From Spirochaetales bacterium (GTDB lineage Bacteria; Spirochaetota; Spirochaetia; DSM-27196; SLAA01), in assembly GCA_007126415.1 (NCBI GenBank), contig SLBH01000283.1, positions 1-8,734 on the forward strand: 8,734 nucleotides of DNA. Direction: 5' to 3'. The notes under the pieces were generated by a model that saw nothing but the letters and a program-made list of their open reading frames with translations, ran no database searches and had not been told where the DNA came from. The translations under genes and the position numbers were made by a program. Shown here piece by piece: positions 7,199 through 8,734 of this stretch; positions within the stretch are counted from its first letter, which is position 1, and every line of letters starts with the position of its first letter.

Positions 7199-7226
7199 GC
7201 GGAAGCGAGTAGGGCGCCCGAATCCC

Positions 7227-8237
7227 TCAGCTTTGTGTGATATCGGACTCTGCGCTATCTCGATCCTGCCGCTCGGCGGCTAGCTGCTCCTTAGCGGCCT
7301 GTTCCTCCTTAGCGGCCTGCCACAACAACTCCATCTCTGCAAGGTTATCGCCGTCCATCGGGATCCCGCGCTTCTCCATCTCTCCGGCGACATGCTCGAA
7401 CCGCTCTACAAACTTCTCGTTCCCGGCGTGCAGTGCCACCGAGGGATCATGCTTGAGCAGCCGCGCAAGGTTTGCAACGCTGAACAGCAGGTCGCCGAGC
7501 TCGCGCTCGGCGCCGTCATGGTCGCCTGCCTCGTACGCGCTTCGTAGCTCAATCAACTCCTCGGAAACCTTCTCGAACACCGGTTCGCTGCGGTCCCAGT
7601 CGAACCCAAGCTTCGACGCTTTCTTCTGAAGCTTCACCGCGCGAGAGAGCGGGGGTAACCCGCGAGTCTTCCCATGCTCCAGCCTCGACCGTCGCTTTTT
7701 GCCCTCCGAGGCTTTGATATCATCCCACTGACGCAGTACCTCGGCGCTGCCCATAGAGCCGGCGTCCTCGCCGAAAACGTGAGGATGTCGCCTTACCAGC
7801 TTCTCCGAAACCGATTCGAGCACTCCCGAAACAGTGCCGCTTCCCGCTTGCTCGAGCATGTAAGAGATCATCGTCGCAACCAGTACGGTGTCGCCCAACT
7901 CCTCGCGAACCTCGGCATAGTCTTGATCCAGGAAGGCTCCGACTACCTCGTAGGCTTCCTCTACCAAGCTCTCTTTCATACTCTCCGGAGTCTGCTCGCG
8001 GTCCCATGGGCAGCCGTCCGGCGCCCTGAGAATTCTTATGATGCGGTATAGTTTTCTGAACGCCTCGACCGCGGGCTCCTCGTTGTACGCCTTGTCGGTA
8101 GGCGCCTCCAGGCGCTTCAGCGGCTCCAGCGGTGTCTTTGTAACTCGCCCGGTCCCGGTAGCGCCCGGGGTGCCCGTATCGCCGCCGAGGGCGGCGCCGG
8201 CGTTATCTTGATTGCTTCTGTTCTTTCGTTCGCGCAT
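7227..8237 (-). CDS. mazG: MazG-family nucleoside triphosphate pyrophosphohydrolase with extended ends
   Basis: The product has 336 residues from the ATG at 8237. MazG hydrolyses nucleoside triphosphates to monophosphates and pyrophosphate and is linked to nucleotide-pool cleaning and starvation responses. Two MazG domains are visible. The first has the diagnostic LRAPDGCPWDREQTPESMK and EE-x-x-E...E-x-x-D metal ligands (Glu93, Glu94, Glu97, Glu113, Asp116). The second repeats them (Glu226, Glu227, Glu230, Glu246, Asp249). Both halves therefore keep their acidic residues. It is longer than the E. coli protein (about 263) through a Gly/Thr-rich N-terminal stretch of about 55 residues and a 25-residue Ala/Glu/Gln tail built of 18-bp repeats. 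An in-frame TTG at 8249 would add four residues; GGGGAAGGA lies almost against the ATG, so the start is uncertain. It converges on mrdA with a 28-base gap. Confidence 0.94.
   Translation of the reverse strand: MRERKNRSNQDNAGAALGGDTGTPGATGTGRVTKTPLEPLKRLEAPTDKAYNEEPAVEAFRKLYRIIRILRAPDGCPWDREQTPESMKESLVEEAYEVVGAFLDQDYAEVREELGDTVLVATMISYMLEQAGSGTVSGVLESVSEKLVRRHPHVFGEDAGSMGSAEVLRQWDDIKASEGKKRRSRLEHGKTRGLPPLSRAVKLQKKASKLGFDWDRSEPVFEKVSEELIELRSAYEAGDHDGAERELGDLLFSVANLARLLKHDPSVALHAGNEKFVERFEHVAGEMEKRGIPMDGDNLAEMELLWQAAKEEQAAKEQLAAERQDRDSAESDITQS
7266..7319 (-). repeat. Three 18-bp in-frame repeats in the mazG C-terminal tail
   Basis: On the minus strand, units at 7319-7302, 7301-7284 and 7283-7266 encode QAAKEE, QAAKEQ and LAAERQ. 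The first two are almost identical in DNA (CAGGCCGCTAAGGAG shared) and the third has diverged. The repeat begins where the conserved MazG ending (LLWQAAK) finishes and so extends the tail by duplication. Confidence 0.85.
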
Positions 8238-8247
8238 ATCCTTCCCC

Positions 8248-8271
8248 AAACATCACCATAAACATCACCAT
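8248..8271. repeat. 12-bp perfect tandem repeat upstream of mazG
   Basis: AAACATCACCAT occurs at 8248-8259 and again at 8260-8271 without interruption, immediately upstream of the mazG start on the minus strand. Read on the mazG strand it is ATGGTGATGTTT twice, which creates ATG and GTG triplets that are closed by stops in the mazG frame. It lies in the probable mazG leader and could affect initiation, but no function is shown. Confidence 0.85.
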
Positions 8272-8281
8272 CAACTACACA

Positions 8282-8303
8282 AGTAGACCAATCTTAGTAG
8301 ACC
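8282..8303. repeat. AGTAGACC direct repeat in the mazG upstream gap
   Basis: AGTAGACC is found at 8282-8289 and 8296-8303, spaced 14 bases start to start, with similar following bases (AATCTT and GAATAT). The gap from 8250 to 8387 is AT-richer than the genes. A GATAAT, read on the mazG strand at 8317-8312, could be a -10 element, but no matching -35 was found. No convincing terminator for the upstream gene is seen. Confidence 0.6.
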
Positions 8304-8372
8304 GAATATGTATTATCGGAAGTAGAAGAAGTACAGAAGCGCGGCTCGTTCCGTGCGACACACTCCTACTAT

Positions 8373-8392
8373 TTGTTCTACCTTGTTCTACC
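8373..8392 (-). repeat. 10-bp tandem repeat over the stop codon of the small membrane protein gene
   Basis: TTGTTCTACC occurs at 8373-8382 and 8383-8392. On the coding (minus) strand this is GGTAGAACAA twice, with the gene's TAG stop (8390-8388) inside the first copy. It resembles the arrangement at the end of rpoD: a gene's stop region is duplicated directly into the gap. Confidence 0.8.
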
Positions 8393-8669
8393 GTTCCGAA
8401 CCGCTCACGCTTGAGAACACCCACATCAGTACGAAGGATGTGATCAACGGCGGAAAGATGTTTACGTTATTAAGATTGGCCAGCCGCTGGATCACGCCCT
8501 CGAAGTAAAAGTCTACCACGCCTCCGAGGAATGCCCCAACGAGACCCAGAACCAATGCGCCCCAGAACCGCCCGAGAAACGGCCTGCGCAGCACATAATA
8601 GAACCACAAGGTTATCCCAAACCCAATTACCATGTAAGTAAGCCCGATGTTCAAGTAGTACGTAGCCAT
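8388..8669 (-). CDS. Small integral membrane protein, unknown function
   Basis: The product has 93 residues with three likely membrane segments at about 5-27, 36-57 and 70-88. The middle one is glycine-rich (GALVLGLVGAFLGGVVD, 37-53) and ends in a DFYFEG segment, a glycine-zipper style that allows tight helix packing. A basic loop (LRRPFLGR) lies between segments 1 and 2. I do not recognise the family. The Gly-rich segment is faintly reminiscent of small YeaQ/GlsB-type membrane proteins, but that is not enough for a name. The ATG at 8669 is preceded by an AGAAGGAA ribosome binding site at good spacing, which supports it as a real gene. It lies upstream of mazG on the same strand, separated by about 150 bases. 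The 65 bases beyond its start hold no recognisable promoter. Confidence 0.75.
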   Translation of the reverse strand: MATYYLNIGLTYMVIGFGITLWFYYVLRRPFLGRFWGALVLGLVGAFLGGVVDFYFEGVIQRLANLNNVNIFPPLITSFVLMWVFSSVSGSER

Positions 8670-8734
8670 GATTTCCTTCTCTGTTGGCCGCTTGGTCGCT
8701 CTGTCACGCTATTGCGGAAATATCTCTATGCGCC

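Noticed and set aside
7209..7228. Possible bidirectional terminator between mrdA and mazG
   Set aside because: Only a 4-bp AGGG/CCCT stem or a short palindrome forms, without a T-run.
7237..8051. Plus-strand open frames opposite mazG
   Set aside because: mazG has intact double catalytic motifs on the minus strand; the opposite frames look like shadows.
8339..8356. Hairpin GCGCGG/CCGTGC as a terminator
   Set aside because: Six pairs with one G-U on the plus strand, a mismatch on the coding minus strand, and no T-tract.
1..8734. CRISPR arrays, tRNA genes, insertion sequences or phage genes
   Set aside because: None seen: repeats are short, contiguous and without spacers, and every large gene is a housekeeping gene.

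Overview
The window is a bacterial chromosomal housekeeping block of moderately high GC. Its order is rpoD 3' end, a coiled-coil zinc-ribbon protein with an acidic tail, RNase P RNA, a TPR membrane protein, mreB, mreC, mreD and mrdA (PBP2), all on the plus strand. A MazG-family pyrophosphohydrolase and a small membrane protein follow on the minus strand. From memory, and not checked here, rpoD lying close to a mreBCD-PBP2 block resembles the Treponema/Spirochaeta arrangement, so a spirochaete (Spirochaetaceae-like) is the best guess. The lineage call is an inference.

Layout. Bases 1-306 encode sigma-70 region 4. Bases 354-1364 encode a CT398/DUF164-type protein with a C4 zinc ribbon and a 102-residue polyacidic tail. 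Bases 1412-1782 are a type A RNase P RNA closed by a perfect 17-bp P1 helix. A consensus-like sigma-70 promoter at 1828-1856 follows and probably drives the cell-shape operon: TPR protein, MreB, MreC, MreD, PBP2 (1872-7198). The operon genes are tightly packed: mreB and mreC overlap by 4 bases, and 3 bases separate mreD from mrdA. MazG (7227-8237, minus) converges on mrdA with a 28-base gap. A three-segment membrane protein of unknown function (8388-8669, minus) lies upstream of mazG.

How the genes work together. MreB filaments, MreC/MreD and PBP2 are parts of the elongasome, which inserts peptidoglycan along the lateral wall. The usual partner glycosyltransferase, RodA, is not encoded next to mrdA here. 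The TPR protein leads the operon and may be an accessory envelope factor. The sigma factor, RNase P and MazG are general housekeeping functions with no direct link to shape.

No clearly new system is visible. The more unusual points are short tandem duplications at or near several stop codons and in most of the non-operon gaps, the acidic tail of the zinc-ribbon protein, an apparently missing GGU (tRNA CCA-anchoring) motif in the P15 loop of RNase P RNA, a near-leaderless start for the mre operon, and the missing rodA.
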